Position numbers and translations under genes: made by a program
The notes under the pieces: model-generated
Database searches by the model: none
Told to the model about the DNA's origin: nothing
The model's input: only the letters and a program-made list of their open reading frames with translations
From: JBBCJR01 sp037190805
GTDB lineage: Bacteria > Pseudomonadota > Alphaproteobacteria > Sphingomonadales > Sphingomonadaceae
Length of the DNA stretch: 41,573 nucleotides
Direction of reading: 5' to 3'
Assembly (NCBI GenBank): GCA_037190805.1
Contig: JBBCJR010000006.1
Coordinates: 1 to 41,573 of the forward strand
Part shown: piece after piece, positions 41,359 to 41,573 of the stretch
How positions within the stretch are numbered: position 1 is the first letter of the stretch
Layout: the number at the start of each line of letters is the position of its first letter

Positions 41359-41573
41359 ATGCGGTCTGCCGAGTGCTGGCGCCTTGTCGCCACCCTTTTT
41401 GTTTCAGCCATTTCCTTTCCGGGTATGCTGCATGCGCAGGGTGTTCCTGCAGCGTTGCCTGCGGAGGAGAGCGACGTTGCGGTATTGCCTGCGGCGGGTC
41501 CGCACCGTCTGTACCAGATGGCGGTTGGGATGGGTGGCCAGGATGGTTCTGTCCGGGTCGTCGAGCTTGAGGG
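41359..41573 (+). CDS. Exported protein resembling amine dehydrogenase heavy chain, N-terminal part
   Basis: The gene runs off the right edge after about 71 codons. AAGGAG (41347-41352) precedes the ATG at 41359. A signal peptide (cleavage likely after GMLHAQ) is followed by LPAEESDVAVLPAAGPHRLY and DGSVRVVELEG. The layout acid-Ser-Asp-Val-Ala-x-Leu-Pro then Pro-His-Arg-x-Tyr then a V-x-V-x-x-G blade strand resembles the start of methylamine/aralkylamine dehydrogenase heavy chains (beta-propeller subunits). Light-chain and maturation genes (mauA/D/E/G type) would be expected to follow outside the window. Too little is visible to be sure. Confidence 0.5.
   Translation, partial: MRSAECWRLVATLFVSAISFPGMLHAQGVPAALPAEESDVAVLPAAGPHRLYQMAVGMGGQDGSVRVVELE

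Overview
The window is a stretch of GC-rich chromosome from an alphaproteobacterium, most probably a sphingomonad (Sphingomonas/Sphingobium/Novosphingobium type). The gene families, the conserved blocks tsaB-rimI-mucR-fur-miaB-phoH-ybeY-corC and rnd-lptC-lptA-lptB-rpoN, the very large NAD-dependent glutamate dehydrogenase and the long TonB-dependent receptor all point that way. Most of the DNA is tightly packed housekeeping sequence with ATGA/GTGA stop-start overlaps. Species-level identity cannot be read from the sequence.

Left end (1-5320): the tail of an amidohydrolase, then an overlapping operon for a polytopic DUF4173 membrane protein, an OmpR-type response regulator and a HAMP histidine kinase. 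Behind the kinase lies a decayed DUF4139 gene with two frameshifts and a lost 3' part, then non-coding DNA up to a tRNA-Arg(CCG). Next (5318-9912): a lipoprotein; a minus-strand operon pyrC-type dihydroorotase / GNAT / dapB / nth with a clear terminator; and a divergent ygfZ. From 9982 to 12154 there are two exported beta-propeller proteins (SMP-30-like and PQQ-sugar-dehydrogenase-like).

Middle (12250-24728): the minus-strand envelope block rnd-lptC-lptA-lptB-rpoN, a sorbosone-dehydrogenase-like lipoprotein, a 5' fragment of a glutathione S-transferase gene abutting corC, then corC-ybeY-phoH-miaB-fur, mucR, rimI, tsaB and nfuA. These serve LPS export, RNA maturation, iron sensing, tRNA modification and Fe-S assembly.

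Right part (24809-41573): a DODA-type extradiol dioxygenase converging on an orphan xdhC-family gene; the 1553-aa NAD-glutamate dehydrogenase behind a PAS-domain protein of unknown role; tRNA-Thr(CGT); a translationally coupled CoA-transferase/glutaryl-CoA dehydrogenase pair with a divergent LysR regulator (probable glutarate degradation); an exported amidohydrolase; and an A+T-rich 387-bp spacer with several dyads and three 18-bp tandem repeats that look like an insertion-sequence end. Beyond the spacer come a TonB-dependent receptor and the start of an exported protein resembling the heavy chain of amine dehydrogenases, cut by the window edge.

I see no CRISPR array, prophage, complete transposase or recognisable defence system. 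The least ordinary parts are the gene remnants (DUF4139, GST), the A+T-rich spacer with its repeats, the receptor/amine-dehydrogenase-like pair, the PAS protein next to gdh, and a metal-site substitution in the dihydroorotase.
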